From Chara braunii (Eukaryota > Streptophyta > Charophyceae > Charales > Characeae): DNA of 22,343 nucleotides. The position numbers and the translations under genes are program-made. Below are positions 8,923 to 18,983 of the stretch, piece after piece. The stretch is from assembly GCA_003427395.1 (NCBI GenBank), contig BFEA01000022.1, positions 5,145,581 to 5,167,923 of the forward strand, written 5' to 3'. Under the pieces are notes generated by a model that saw only the letters and a list, made by a program, of their open reading frames with translations, had not been told where the DNA came from and did not search any database. Position 1 is the first letter of the stretch; each line of letters begins with the position of its first letter.

Positions 8923-9580
8923 GTGTTGACTTACCAGACCTTAGCACTGCATGTAAGAAGAGGGTTCGTTGGAACCCGAGAGGAAAGATAAAACGAAGAA
9001 GAGGTCCCCATAGCACAGACAGGGTCAAAAGTGCAAACATGGGATAGTCATCCATCGTGATCAAAGGCACAAGTAACTACCCTCCACCTCCTCACCAATT
9101 AGACCTACCCCTTCCACTAGCTACTAACTTCTGAGTGGGTCTGACTGTTGCTGATTGCTGAATACTTCCCTAGAGCTATATAGATATAGATTTTTATTTA
9201 TTTTTAACGAGCGGACTGGTTGCTTGTCTCTAGACAAATCGAGTATGTGACAACTTGGACCAGCCCAGCAGCAGCGACACCAAGGTGAGGAAGGTCCCAA
9301 ACACCAAACCAGCTCAGCAAGCAATACAGGTCTTATGCGGGGGATGCACTTCATTCGATGAACGTTCCGTTGATGAAGCTCCACGGCCGCTCCAACTCTC
9401 CAACGCCGCAGCAGGTACGTAATCTCAACTCAACAAGTCACTTCTTCTTCAGCCTACCTTTCCCCCCTTCGTCAGACTTCTCCCCACTCAACTCTCTCTA
9501 TTATCTCCCCTTCTCACCGGCCTTAATCGTTGCCAGCGATTGTCCAGTGGGTGCAGCGAACTACAGCTCTGATACCAGTG
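8923..9580 (-). other. 5' leader of element 1
   Basis: Lies between the primer-binding site and the first Gag ATG. No convincing protein frame is seen. The plus strand 9440-9525 is CT-rich. In Ty3/gypsy elements this interval carries the untranslated leader and packaging signals, but nothing specific can be identified here. Confidence 0.6.
9566..9577 (-). promoter_or_regulatory. Primer-binding site, initiator-Met tRNA type
   Basis: The minus strand reads TGGTATCAGAGC, complementary to the 3' end of plant initiator-Met tRNA and the classic primer site of plant LTR elements. It lies 3 bases after the end of the 5' LTR (9581), which fixes the LTR boundary and the orientation of the element. Confidence 0.92.
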
Positions 9581-10591
9581 TGCAACGAACCTCTCAGTCC
9601 ACCACCAATGAGAGCACAAAATCACACAACATGCATAAATGAGATCACACGAAATTCACACTGGGGGCCACATAGATGAAGACCAGGTAGCGCAGCTTTA
9701 GATTCCCAACAAATTATCATATAAGCAATCAAGGATTCCAGTCACAAGCGCTCAACAGTGCAAACCCAAGTATCCAGTATCTCCATTCAGGTATGAAACT
9801 CTCCCGAAGCTCTTCTCTCTTCTCTCGCGGTCATATCTCTGTCTACTACCTCGCTGTGTCTGCTCTCCCTACTTGCATGCACTCACACACCTTACTCAAG
9901 GACCAACTCTGAATACACACACTGCTAACTCTACTAACCCCTCTAATGTCTACTACTAACTACTGACACTGGTGCAGCTATGGCTGCCTTCCCTCTGCCG
10001 GCGCTGGGACGGCTATCGCTGCTCCCTCTCTCTCTACTAGCGCAGTTCCCTGGCTCAGCGCTTCGCCCCTCGCAATAGCGCACAAGTGCACCAGCACTTC
10101 CACACTTCATGCGAATGAGCAATCTGCCGAATGAGGAGGCTGGCCAGTCCTTATATTGTCTTGGACCGAGCTTCAACTCGTGCCAGCCTCTGCTTCTTGG
10201 GGCTTGACCTGGTTCCGGTACCACATTCCCACGGCCTGTTTGCTTTCGGATGTCAAGGCCTGGTACCTTTCCCGAATTTTCATTGGTGTGCTGCTGCTTG
10301 GGCGTTTGAGTCACGACTTTTCGATTGCGGCACATGATTTTTGACTGTGGACTGTGACTCCCGCCTCTGCAACACAACTCTTGCCTGTGGAATTGCCCTC
10401 TTATCATGGGATGTGACTTTCCACTATGACTTTTCATTATGACACGTGATTTTGCCCATAAGATATGACTGTTTGCCGGGTGCCTGTCGGACTTGACTGC
10501 TAAGATACCCGACTGTGACTTTTCTGAAACTGACTGACTCGGCCTTTCTTGGCCCAGGCCTCTGACCCTGAAACTTGAATTTGGGGTTTCA
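9581..10591 (-). repeat. 5' LTR of element 1
   Basis: Direct copy of 1606-2592 with scattered substitutions and about 28 extra bases (ACTCACACACCTTACTCAAGG region, near 9880-9905). Reads TGAAACCCC... to ...TTGCA on the minus strand. It should hold the promoter of the element. Confidence 0.92.
10149..10156 (-). promoter_or_regulatory. TATA-like box in the 5' LTR of element 1
   Basis: ATATAAGG on the minus strand, about 440 bases into the LTR, conserved in the other LTR (2146-2153). The placement suits a U3 promoter, but no start site can be shown. Confidence 0.35.
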
Positions 10592-11078
10592 CTACGAACC
10601 ACTATATAGTATATACCTGTGCTGGTCGCCTGGTCGCCCGGTCGCCCAGGGTGGCTCCCGCACGGCCTGCCTGGTTGGGTCACCTGGTTGGCTATCGTGC
10701 GGCCTAAGCGCATTTCAGCACGGGGGCCGGGAGGATCCGAATGGGTTCGGGCGACGTCCTCACGTGTCCCGGAGCCAATACCCAAAAAAACACAAAAAAC
10801 ATTGGGGCCTGGCTGGCCCCTTTTTCAATGTGCGCATATTGGCACCCTGCAAAAGCCTTCTTGCGGTGCATCGGCGTTCCAGTTTGAACGCCCTTTCACG
10901 TGAAGGCATTCATCCGGCGCATTGCGCTTCTGCACTGCAACGAGGAGATTTTGTGCGACGAGATTCTGCCATCTCCACGCCCTGCCACTTCTGCCATCTC
11001 CAAGACCCGCCGCCGCTGTCATAGCCATGACCCGTTGCAGCTCCCCATGCAATCTTGGAGAGGATGAGAAGGGGGGCG

Positions 11079-11080
<2 letters not shown>
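10592..11080. other. Spacer between elements 1 and 2, no gene recognised
   Basis: Contains a short GTCGCC(T/C)G direct repeat near 10622-10650, an A-rich patch near 10780-10800, and otherwise unique-looking sequence. Frames crossing it show no motif and several run into the AG repeat. Confidence 0.5.
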
Positions 11081-11122
<42 letters not shown>

Positions 11123-11314
11123 NNNNNNNNNNNNNNNNNNNNNNNNNNNNNNNNNNNNNNNNNNNNNNNNNNNNNNNNNNNNNNNNNNNNNNNNNNNNNN
11201 NNNNNNNNNNNNNNNNNNNNNNNNNNNNNNNNNNNNNNNNNNNNNNNNNNNNNNNNNNNNNNNNNNNNNNNNNNNNNNNNNNNNNNNNNNNNNNNNNNNN
11301 NNNNNNNNNNNNNN

Positions 11315-11380
<66 letters not shown>
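11081..11380. repeat. (GA/AG)n microsatellite containing an assembly gap
   Basis: Pure GA units at 11081-11122, then 192 undetermined bases (11123-11314), then pure AG to 11380. The true repeat length is unknown, and the gap size may be nominal. Confidence 0.97.
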
Positions 11381-11381
<1 letters not shown>

Positions 11382-11454
11382 CAATGAGCGTTCCCAGCGG
11401 AATCGAAGCGTCGACGCAAGACAGCGGCGAGTCGTTCAAAATGGCTGAACGAGG

Positions 11455-11458
<4 letters not shown>

Positions 11459-11510
<52 letters not shown>
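11459..11510. repeat. (TC)n microsatellite
   Basis: Pure TC dinucleotides about 80 bases after the AG tract, so the two tracts are mutually complementary. The left LTR of element 2 starts 18 bases further on, after a short CA-rich stretch. Confidence 0.97.
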
Positions 11511-11512
<2 letters not shown>

Positions 11513-12180
11513 CCCCACCCACACACATGCAATGACTTGCTGTTTTCTGGTCGCCTGTAGCCTCTCTCTGTCGAGGCTGCACCATATGTAGGGTAGACTC
11601 ATAATTTTGTTTGGCTGAGGGCTAACCGAGAGACCTACCTGTAAGGAAATTCGTGAGGGCCATATCCGCAAAATTGGGAAAATATAGGCCCATACTAACC
11701 CGAATTCCCTACAGCTATCCTTACTGCAAATAGCAGACCCGGGCTACCCCTAGGACAGACAAGCCCTAAGGGCCTGAGCTGATAGACGGTCCTTTAGCCT
11801 ATAGCCGGGTTGGGAGAGGACCTAGAGGCCAAAACAGAAACGGTACCGGTCGGTCAGTCGGTCTGGTCTAGGTCGAGTCTAGGCAAGAGTAGACTATAGA
11901 AAGGTTAGACACATCGGTTCGGGTTTTTTGGGCGGTTGGTACCGAGTACATCGCGGCTGTACTACGCGTGAACCGGAAGTGGTGACGGCTCAGCGTTGAG
12001 GGAGACAGACATAGCCAGTCCTTCGGAGCGCCGGCCATAGCTTGGGCCTGCGCTGTACTCTGTCAGCACGCAGGGCTGTACAGAGGTCTGGGCTATTCGA
12101 CGTCTGCTGGAGGCGAGAGAAGTTCATGCCCTGCTGGACCCTCCTCCGGAGTACGGTTACAGGGTTGTGGGCCTTGTGAC

Positions 12181-12200
12181 GCTGCAGCCATAGCTGCAGC
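12181..12200 (+). promoter_or_regulatory. CCATAG-loop hairpin in the 5' LTR
   Basis: GCTGCAG-CCATAG-CTGCAGC: perfect 7-bp arms and a six-base loop. Repeated at 20180-20199, and with a compensated base pair at 4096-4113. Confidence 0.6.
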
Positions 12201-12513
12201 TTCTTCCTCAGAGATCATCTTGTCAGGAGTGGTGGCTCTGCTGCAGACTTCCACCCAGGAAGTCTTCCGACACTTCGTCATCATCAGATACTATGGAGCT
12301 GGTCTTCTTCTTCATCCTCTGAGTGGCGCTTGGCCTCAGAGGCCTGGTTCAGGGTGGCGCTTCCCTCTGGAGTCTGTACATGGGTGGTGCTTGATGTTTC
12401 AGGGACTTAGGGGTGGTGATACCGGTTCATCAGGGTTGGGGAGTGAAGTGCTGCTCATTGCTGAGCCGCGCACCATAGTACTGGGGTTATTCTGACAATT
12501 CAAGACTAAGTTT

Positions 12514-12519
12514 AATAAA
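12514..12519 (+). terminator. Polyadenylation signal AATAAA in the 5' LTR
   Basis: AATAAA in the context TTTAATAAACAGTGTTGATACT, conserved in the 3' LTR at 20519-20524, which is where it would act for the element transcript. Confidence 0.55.
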
Positions 12520-12565
12520 CAGTGTTGATACTATGTCCAGACTATCATCGTTTCATTGTTTCTTG

Positions 12566-13829
12566 GATGTTGATACTAGGCCTGGGAGGCTCTAAGAGGC
12601 TATTTTTTGCCTGGCGATTCATCTATAGACTGGCGATTGGCAAAGGAGTGATCCCAGGAGGTTGCGATTTTGGAATTGGGTCAGGATCCCCAATTTCCAA
12701 GCAGCGCAGTACAGGGTGATGTGGCGCTGCACTGAATTTGTCAGTTATCTGGACCTGGGAGCTCAAATTCAGTGAACCTGTCAGTTGGGGATGAAGCACC
12801 TCAGGGTAATCTGCGGGATCACCAAGTTTCAAGAAGTTTGGAACACTCTGAATCATCAGGAGATGAAACTGGTGAGATGGGGTTGACCAGTCAGCCATAG
12901 CCAGAGTTTCACGCATCGTCTTTAGAGTTGATCCTGAAGTAAGTGCTTTCCTTACCCCGTGTGGCGATTCTGGGGCTATTTTTAGATTAGCGAAATATGG
13001 TCTGTCAAGGTGTTGACAGTTGAAAATCGAAATTCAGACTGTGGGACAGCCATAGCCAATTTCCCCTACATATCTTCTTTGACTTCTACTAGCCCTGTTT
13101 GACCTTCTTTCTAACTCAAATTTCATTTGTGACTGCTTTACAGTATTGTGATTTATACTGTGTAGTGAATTGATGTGTTCAGGGTCCTGTTGTCAATGAT
13201 AATACAAATTTGAATTCTGCGCTGACATAGCTGAAGCTGGGCTAGACTAGGGTCAGTTATTTCGCCCGTCAGAATTCAAGTCTGTCAATCCCTGCTAAAT
13301 CGCAATTCAATATACAATGATTATCTGAAATCGCACATTCACATTTGATGTTTTGAGTCAATTACAGTGAAAACTGTAACTCGCCATACCCTAGGTATGG
13401 CATATAGGGTCAATCAGTGGTGAAGTCAGTAGGGAAAGTCTAAAAATAGGGTACCCTGTAAATCGCTACATCTTGGTCATCAGTAGTCTACCGTCAGTCA
13501 CTAGTCACTCTGTCTAGTTACTAATCAAGACTAATCAGTCCAGGACTGCCTCCTGCAAGTTATTGATGCAGGATTTGTCATTATTGCATGCAATTGTTGG
13601 TTCAGAGGAGTGATGGGAAAATCGTGAAATGGATTTTTGCCGAGTTTACTCTAAACTGACCCTAACCCTCAAGCGGTCTGCAAAGACTGAGCACTCACTT
13701 GCTCAGACTAACCTAGTTTCTCTCTCCAGTCAGGTGGCAGCAATTGAGTGACTACTGTAGAGAAAATTCAATTACTGCTACCTCATGTTTGTCTTCTGTT
13801 TACTTGTTTATTTTTATTTTATCTGAATT
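12566..13829 (+). other. Long leader of element 2, no gene or certain primer-binding site
   Basis: About 1.26 kb between recognisable LTR and Gag, with no convincing protein frame. The word GCCATAGCC, typical of the LTR, recurs near 12893 and 13044. TGGTTCAGAG at 13598-13607 resembles the tRNA-iMet primer site with one base lost, but it lies about 1 kb after the end of LTR homology, so this is only a possibility. GTACCCTGTAAATCGC near 13450 resembles GTACCCTGTCATATCGC in the 3' LTR tail (20640), hinting that part of the leader may be rearranged LTR tail. Confidence 0.5.
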
Positions 13830-15384
13830 GTGGTGATGGCAGAGGCTAAGAAGGGAGAGGCTTCTGATGTGAAGCCTGAAATTCCGCTTGACCCCTTAGA
13901 CGCTGAACTGCGGGCTCAGGAGGAGAAACTCCGCCAACAGGCCCAGGCAGTTGAGGCTCCAAAGGCTGAGCTTAGGAGGAAATATGAGGCTGATCAAAAG
14001 GAAGCCAGGAGGAAACTCCTCATTTTAGATGGTGGAAAGATCAGAGTTAGTGGAAGTGCCAGTCAGTACAATAAGGACATAGTTGAGTTCGTCCTGTTAC
14101 AGGATGATATTCACCGTTTTTATTTTACTAACTAGGAGGAGAGGATTACCAGTCTGGAGAGCAGTAGCTCAACCTTTTCTAAGAAGTTGGATGACATCCC
14201 TTCCAAACTGGATCAGATCTTTACTTATTTAAAGATCCCAACCACTCTGCCCCTTCCTCCATCTCCTTGACCTTCTCAAGGGAAACCTTTGTCACCCCCA
14301 CAATCCAGACATACATGTCCTCCCTCTACACCCAAGTCAACAACCGCCTCACATCCCTCAGCTCCCTTTCATCAGCAATGGCCTAAGCTGACCCCTCCAC
14401 CTATGTTCTCTGGCGAGGACCCAAAGGTGGATGTTGCAGATTGGGTCACTGCACAGCGAACCTACCTGAGTGGGTTCAAGTGTGATGAGGATGTGAAGGT
14501 GAGTGCCATCCTTGCTCGCCTGGAGAGGACTGCACTGAAATGGTGCACCTCTACCTCTGGCAAGCAAGGTATGAAAATATCTGATTGGGCGCAGAGGCTA
14601 GGGGTGGCTGGTTTTCTGCAGGCACTGCAAGACCGGTTTGCAGACAAGGAGCAGGTCAGGAAAGCAACAGATAACATTTTGCGCCTGGGCCAGAGAAAAT
14701 TTGATGGTTCCTTGTTCAAACTGTATTCCATCTTTGAGAGTCTTACATCGACTCCTGGGTTGGAGATGAGTGAGCAGGATCTGCTCATTCATTTCCTAAG
14801 GGCAGCGCCTGAGAAATACCAGCTTGCTCTATTCTCTCAGGGCCACAAGGATTGGCAGTCCTTTGGCAGCGCAGCCCTGGGGAGTCCAAACTCCATGTCC
14901 AGGAAGCACCTTCTGAAGGAAGGAAGGGACCCTCCTCAAAGGGACGAAGAAGGAGGAAGGGTGCCCTGTTTGCTGCTGCAGCTTCCAGCTCAGATAGTGA
15001 CTTAGCATCCCAGGGTGGGAACCCTCCATCAGGGACTGCCTCATCACCTGCTGCAGATCCTGTTGTTCTTGCCCTGGCTGATGCTTTGATGGGCCTGACA
15101 AAGGGCAAGGCCCCAGCCCAGAAAGAACCAACCAGCAGCAAGGGGAAAGGTAAGGGACGTGCCTCTTCCCCTGGTGCCAGAGAGTACCACTACCACGTGA
15201 CGTCCGTTGGCCAGCTGACCCCCTTGATCCTTCCACCTTCCCCTGGCATGCACTCAAGATTCAGGAGGGGGTTTGGAGGAAGAGAAAGGACAAGGGTGTC
15301 TGCCTGAGGTGCGAGGGGAACCACTTCCTGAAGGATTGTCCCAGCATGCCTCGCATACCCACAGGCGGCTCTAGTTCAAAAAAA
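13830..15384 (+). pseudogene. Gag of element 2
   Basis: Starts ATGGCAGAGGC-like at 13830 (M-V-M-A-E-A-K-K). Order: charged coiled coil (LRAQEEKLRQQAQAVE, to about 14040), a second helix after an in-frame TAG at 14133-14135 (LDDIPSKLDQIFTYL), a Pro-rich linker with TGA at 14268-14270, then the retrotransposon Gag capsid domain (MFSGEDPKVDVADWV ... ILARLERTALKWC ... SLFKLYSIFESLT ... LLIHFLRAAPEKYQLALF, about 14390-14860). Frame then changes near 14870 and again near 15175 before a basic segment and a zinc knuckle CLRCEGNHFLKDC at 15301-15339. The knuckle is CX2CX3HX4C, one residue short of the usual CX2CX4HX4C. The frame change at 15378-15384 leads into protease. It is broken by two stops and at least two indels. 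Confidence 0.88.
15378..15384 (+). promoter_or_regulatory. Candidate -1 ribosomal frameshift site, A AAA AAA (element 2)
   Basis: In the zinc-knuckle frame the codons are TCA AAA AAA CTC, so A AAA AAA fits X XXY YYZ. A -1 slip gives AAA AAA ACT and enters the frame that carries the protease (DCGATRNFIS). The protease frame has a stop just upstream (15372-15374), so the overlap is narrow. It lies about 40 bases after the last knuckle Cys. A run of seven A is also an indel hotspot. Confidence 0.5.
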
Positions 15385-16066
15385 CTCCTTCCACCAGTGT
15401 TGATTCACTTTCTAATGAGGGTGAATCTTCATATTCTCTCGCTGGTTCTTCTCTTAGGGTTGCATCTTCAAGGTCCTTCACCTTTGAGAACTCTGATTTG
15501 GATGAGACGTGGGAGGAGGAGGATTCTCAGTGCCTTGCTGATCTTTTCCTATCTTTGCGGGAAAGGAAGAAGCATAGGTCAGAACTCATCCTGCTTCACC
15601 CCTCTATCCTAGGAGCCGAGATCAAAGGGTTCTTGGACTGTGGGGCTACTCGCAACTTCATCTCTCCCAAGGCAGTCAGCAAGCTGCACCAGAGACTTGT
15701 GAGATTGTGACAGCCTATAGAGGTTCGCATTGGTGACTCCTACACAGTCAGGATCACTACTGTTGTCAAGGGACTACCTGTGACCTTTGACAAGCAGGGA
15801 GAAATCAGGCATCGCCTGAATTTCTATGTGTTTCCTAATGTTCCCTTTGACCTTATGTTCTATATGCAATGGCTTGGTGCCACCAATCCTACGATCGATT
15901 GGCGGATCCCTAGGGTTGAGCTACTTGACTGGTATGGGGTATATCGCCCTTGTTTGCTCGCAGATGAGTACCAACCGGCCAGTAGTTGTTACTGCATGAG
16001 TGCTCGCAGATTCTGCGATTGTCGCGCCAGATTGACCACACCCGTCTGTTTGTGGCTTATGTCAAA
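15385..16066 (+). pseudogene. Protease of element 2
   Basis: An aspartic (retropepsin-type) protease that matures Gag and Pol. A Ser-rich linker (SLSNEGESSYSLAGSS) leads to an acidic stretch and the active site FLDCGATRNFISPKAV (Asp-Cys-Gly, about 15633-15680), then after an in-frame TGA at 15708-15710 the second half with FYVFPNVPFDLMF and QWLGATNPTIDW, the usual end of the gypsy protease. A frame change near 15950-16030 moves into the RT frame, where a TAG just before 16070 precedes the RT. The homologous linker in element 1 (DQVFVAYVRLV) matches HTRLFVAYV here. Confidence 0.85.
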
Positions 16067-17075
16067 TAGACTGATGTGGAGACTACTCCCTGTCCCTCTC
16101 AGATTCAGCGGGTTGTTGACCGATTCTCAGATCTTATGGAGGAGCCCACTGGACTTGTCCATAGGCAGACCAAACATAAGATTGAGATCCTGCCTGGTTC
16201 GGTCCCTCCCAAGGGCCGAGTCTACAGGATGTTACATGTTGAACTTGACGAGCTCAGGAAACAGTTGGAGACCCAGACCAGCAAGGGTTGGATCAGGCCC
16301 AGCACATCTAAGTTTGGAGCACCAGTCCTCTTTGTTCCAAAGGGGAATGGTAAGTTCAAGATGTGTGTGGACCATCGAGGTCTCAACAAAATTACGAGGA
16401 AGTCCACAGAGCCTCTTCCTCGCATTGATGATCTGTTGGATATGGTGCAGGGCTGTACTATTTTCAGCAAGATCGATCTCAAATCTGGCTACCACCAGAT
16501 TGAGATGGCGGAAGGCGATATCCATAAGACAACCGTCAAGACCAGGTATGGCACTTATGAATACCTGGTCATGCCATTCGGTCTTTGCAATGTCCCGGGC
16601 ACCTTCCAGACAGAGATGCATCACATACTCAGGTCTTACCCAAACAAATTTGGCTCAGGTGTCTACTTGGATGATATCCAGGTATTCAGTCGATCTGCCC
16701 AGGAGCATGCGCAATATCTGGCTCTGGTCCTCCACGCCTTCCGTGATAACCAGTATAAGATTAACAAGGAGCAGTCCTCTTTTGGAGTTCCCTCTATGAT
16801 CTATATGGGACATGTCATTTCAAGAGAGGGGTTGGCTCCTGAGGCAACGAAAGTTGCTACTGTTCAGGACTGGCCGAAGCCTGTTAACATTCGTGATGTC
16901 TGGTCTTTCTTGGGTCTTGCATCTTATTACAGGAAGTTCATCAAGAACTTCTCCTCCATTGCAACACCCCTGACTGACCTCACAAAGAAAAACACTTCCT
17001 TTCTTTGGACATCAGAGTGTAAGGTGGCTTTCGCACATCTCAAGGAGGCCTTAATTCGTGCTCCTGTTTTAAAGC
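16067..17075 (+). pseudogene. Reverse transcriptase of element 2
   Basis: RNA- and DNA-dependent DNA polymerase that copies element RNA in the particle. The frame is open from 16076 to 17332. Motifs in order: GWIRPSTSKFGAPVLFVPKG, KMCVDHRGLN, PLPRIDDLLDMV, FSKIDLKSGYHQI (catalytic Asp codon 16475-16477), VMPFGLCNVPGTFQ, GVYLDDIQVFS (Tyr-X-Asp-Asp at 16664-16675), YMGHVISREGL, and the connection FLGLASYYRKFIKNF. All three catalytic aspartates are present, unlike element 1. Small deviations such as CNVPGTFQ in place of the common NAPATFQ suggest drift. It is part of Pol, and is called a pseudogene because the flanking frames are broken. Confidence 0.93.
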
Positions 17076-17480
17076 TACATGACCCTACTTTGCCTTTCGT
17101 GCTTACCACTGATGCTAGTCAGTATGGGGCAGGGGCGGTACTTCAACAGGATGATGGGAATGGTCTGCAGCCTGTCGAGTACATGAGCAAGAAGATCAAA
17201 ACAAAAAGTTGCATGACTCTACCTATGAGAAGGAGCTTTATGCTCTTGTGTCAACGCTCAAGCATTGGAAACATTTCCTCCTGGGCAGGCACTTCAAGAT
17301 CTTCTCAGATCACTCCACCCTTCAATGGATGAAGTCCCAGGGAACTGAATGACAAGCTTGCTCGCTATATTCAGTTCATTGACATGTTTGACTTTGAACT
17401 AAGAAACAAGAAGGGCTGATACAATCGAGTAGCAGACGTTGTTTCTCGTAGACCTGACGCCCTTTTCCTGATCTCCTTCA
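17076..17480 (+). pseudogene. RNase H of element 2 (frameshifted)
   Basis: Starts LKLHDPTLPFVLTTDASQYGAGAVLQQDDG with the catalytic Asp of TDAS intact. Near 17205 an indel in the A-rich run CAAAAAG shifts the frame; the domain continues in another frame as STYEKELYALVSTLKHW and FKIFSDHSTLQW. A second indel near 17345 and an in-frame TGA at 17417-17419 precede the end motif VADVVSRRPDA (usual VADALSRR). Function in the family: removal of RNA from RNA-DNA hybrids. Confidence 0.9.
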
Positions 17481-18780
17481 CTCTCTTTTGGAGAGAAGAA
17501 TCGTCAGACCATTGCCCGTTTGCTACCCCAGGATGCAATTTTTGGGCCTATAGCGAGGAATCTTCAGGATGATCCTGCCTCTGAACCGGGATATACTCTG
17601 GTTTCAAACCTGCTGTATACTTGCAGCAGAGGTGAGGAACGCCTGTGCATTCCCGACGACCGCAAGCTGACAACACTTCTGATGTCAGAGTGTCATGATG
17701 CTCGTGGTCACTTTGGAGCCCTCAAATCGTATGCAGCCCTGTTGCAGCGCTTCTTCTGCAAGGAGATGAGGAGTGACATGCGGCACTACGAGGAAACCTG
17801 TGAGCTATGCCAACGGAATAAGGTGGTACGCCGACCTCCCCTTGGCCTACTCAAACCACTACCTATCCCTGATGCTCCCGCATAGTCAGTGTCCATCGAT
17901 TTTACTTACTTGGGTATGACCACTACTCATGGGATGCGTCAGGTCATGGGATGTGTGGACCGGTTCTCCAAATATGCAGAGTTCATCCCCTTACCAGTTG
18001 AAGCTCGCGTTGCAGCCGTTCAGGCGGCATTTGCTCACAGGTGGATTACACATCATGGACCACCCACCTCTATGGTCAGTGATCGAGATCCCATGTGTTT
18101 GTAGCAATGAATGGCAATCCTACTGCGGGGATTACCTTCATTCTCGCCTAGATATGACATCGGGTCGTCATCCTGAAGCCAATGGACAGCTGAAGTGATG
18201 AACCAGATTCAGTTCCAGTTGCTACGTCCTGTGATCATTCCAGATCAGCAGGACTGGGATCTCCATTTGGGTCGTGCACAGCTTGTGTATAACACGTCTG
18301 TACACTCCTCTACTAGCTTCACACCCTACCGATTGCACTGGGGTCGTGAGCCACGGCAGCCTCTCGATGATATCATCGATAAGGCTACCCCTACGTTGAC
18401 ACCTGGAATTGCAGAGTTCACCAGGCGTTACCGTGTGGACATAAAGCGCGCCCGTGCCAACCTGCTGAAAGCCCAAAAGGCTATGATTCAGCAGGCTAAC
18501 AAGCACATGCATCCTTCTACTATTCGCACAGGTGACTGGGTGTGGGTAGGATATTTCGCCTAAGTTGTTGCCACGACATATGGGTCCATGGCGGGTCTTA
18601 GATGCAGTGGGAGCTGATCCATTTGGACCATCCTATACAGTGGACATCCCTCTGCATCTACAAACCTACACTGTCTTCCATGCATCTAAGTTGTTGCCAT
18701 TCACGTCAGCTGATGCATTCCCAGGCAGGCCTCCTCAGTTTGGTCCCCCTATCCCTGGCAAGGGATATGACGTGGAGTCC
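17481..18780 (+). pseudogene. Integrase of element 2 (several stops and frameshifts)
   Basis: Inserts element cDNA into the chromosome. Zinc-binding domain at 17520-17885: ECHDARGHFG ... CELCQRNK (HHCC) and PPLGLLKPLPIP. A TAG at 17883-17885 sits where a Trp codon is usual. Catalytic core: SVSIDFTYLG (first Asp, 17898-17900), VMGCVDRFSKYAEFIPL, HGPPTSMVSDRDP (second Asp, 18081-18083), a frameshift near 18100, then GRHPEANGQ and, after another frame change, the Glu of the DDE triad at 18192-18194. The remainder, WDLHLGRAQLVYNTS and TPYRLHWGREP (to 18563), continues into the C-terminal part GPWRVLDAVG ... VFHASKLLPF in a further frame. All three catalytic residues are recognisable, but the gene cannot be translated as one protein. 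Confidence 0.9.
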
Positions 18781-18965
18781 ATTGAGGATGAGTCAGGTAC
18801 AGGACCAGACAAGGAGTACCTTGTGAAATTTGTTATCAACCGCATAATGCAGATCTCTGGTTTACTCGCAAGGAGCTCCTAAAAACCGCAAAGTCTGTTG
18901 TCCTCATATACGAGGCAGCACAGAAGGGAGAACCCCATCAACGCTTTGCACGCCTACACCCCTAG
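18781..18965 (+). pseudogene. Chromodomain-like C-terminal tail of element 2 integrase
   Basis: After GKGYDVESIEDESGTGPDKEYLVKFV a one-base deletion changes the frame. The tail continues YQPHNADLWFTRKELLKTA and ends VVLIYEAAQKGEPHQRF..., with TAG at 18963-18965. It aligns by eye with the element 1 tail at Y-V-F, YQ, D, FTR-EL, TA and YE-A. The pattern suits a group II chromodomain, which in chromoviruses guides insertion to particular chromatin, though the canonical aromatic residues are partly replaced. Confidence 0.65.
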
Positions 18966-18983
18966 CTTGGAGGTCCTTGCTCC

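Larger units (their letters stand above)
1606..10591 (-). mobile_element. Element 1: degenerate Ty3/gypsy LTR retrotransposon (chromovirus-like)
   Basis: Two direct repeats of about 1 kb (1606-2592 and 9581-10591) enclose minus-strand Gag, protease, RT, RNase H, integrase and a chromodomain-like tail in Ty3/gypsy order (integrase after RNase H). LTRs read TG...CA on the minus strand, and an initiator-Met-type primer-binding site lies 3 bases inside the 5' LTR. A clean 5-bp target duplication is not visible: the left flank is GTTAC and the right flank is CTACG. The element is dead, with frameshifts in Gag, an amber stop between protease and RT, lost RT catalytic aspartates, a duplicated RT segment, a solo LTR inside RNase H, and loss of most of the integrase core. 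Confidence 0.93.
11528..12565 (+). repeat. 5' LTR of element 2 (tail missing)
   Basis: Matches 18999-19295 and 19835-20570. A hand count in the first ~270 aligned bases gives about 19 differences from the 3' LTR. AATAAA at 12514-12519 is a likely polyadenylation signal. A perfect hairpin with loop CCATAG lies at 12181-12200. The ~235-base tail present in the 3' LTR and the solo LTR is not recognisable here. Confidence 0.9.

Noticed and set aside
1601-10596. Target-site duplication of element 1
   Set aside because: GTTAC (left) and CTACG (right) are not a convincing 5-bp match, so no duplication is claimed.
9943-10785. Minus-strand open frame of 280 codons across the 5' LTR of element 1
   Set aside because: It lies inside the LTR, has no motif, and the same frame is interrupted in the other LTR copy (1606-2592), so it is most likely fortuitous.
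10825-11671. Long open frames through the AG/TC repeat and the N gap
   Set aside because: They consist of Arg-Glu or Ser-Leu dinucleotide-repeat translation plus undetermined residues, not genes.
15780-16799. 339-codon frame overlapping the RT of element 2
   Set aside because: Only its first part continues protease; beyond about 16000 it is the out-of-frame shadow of RT.
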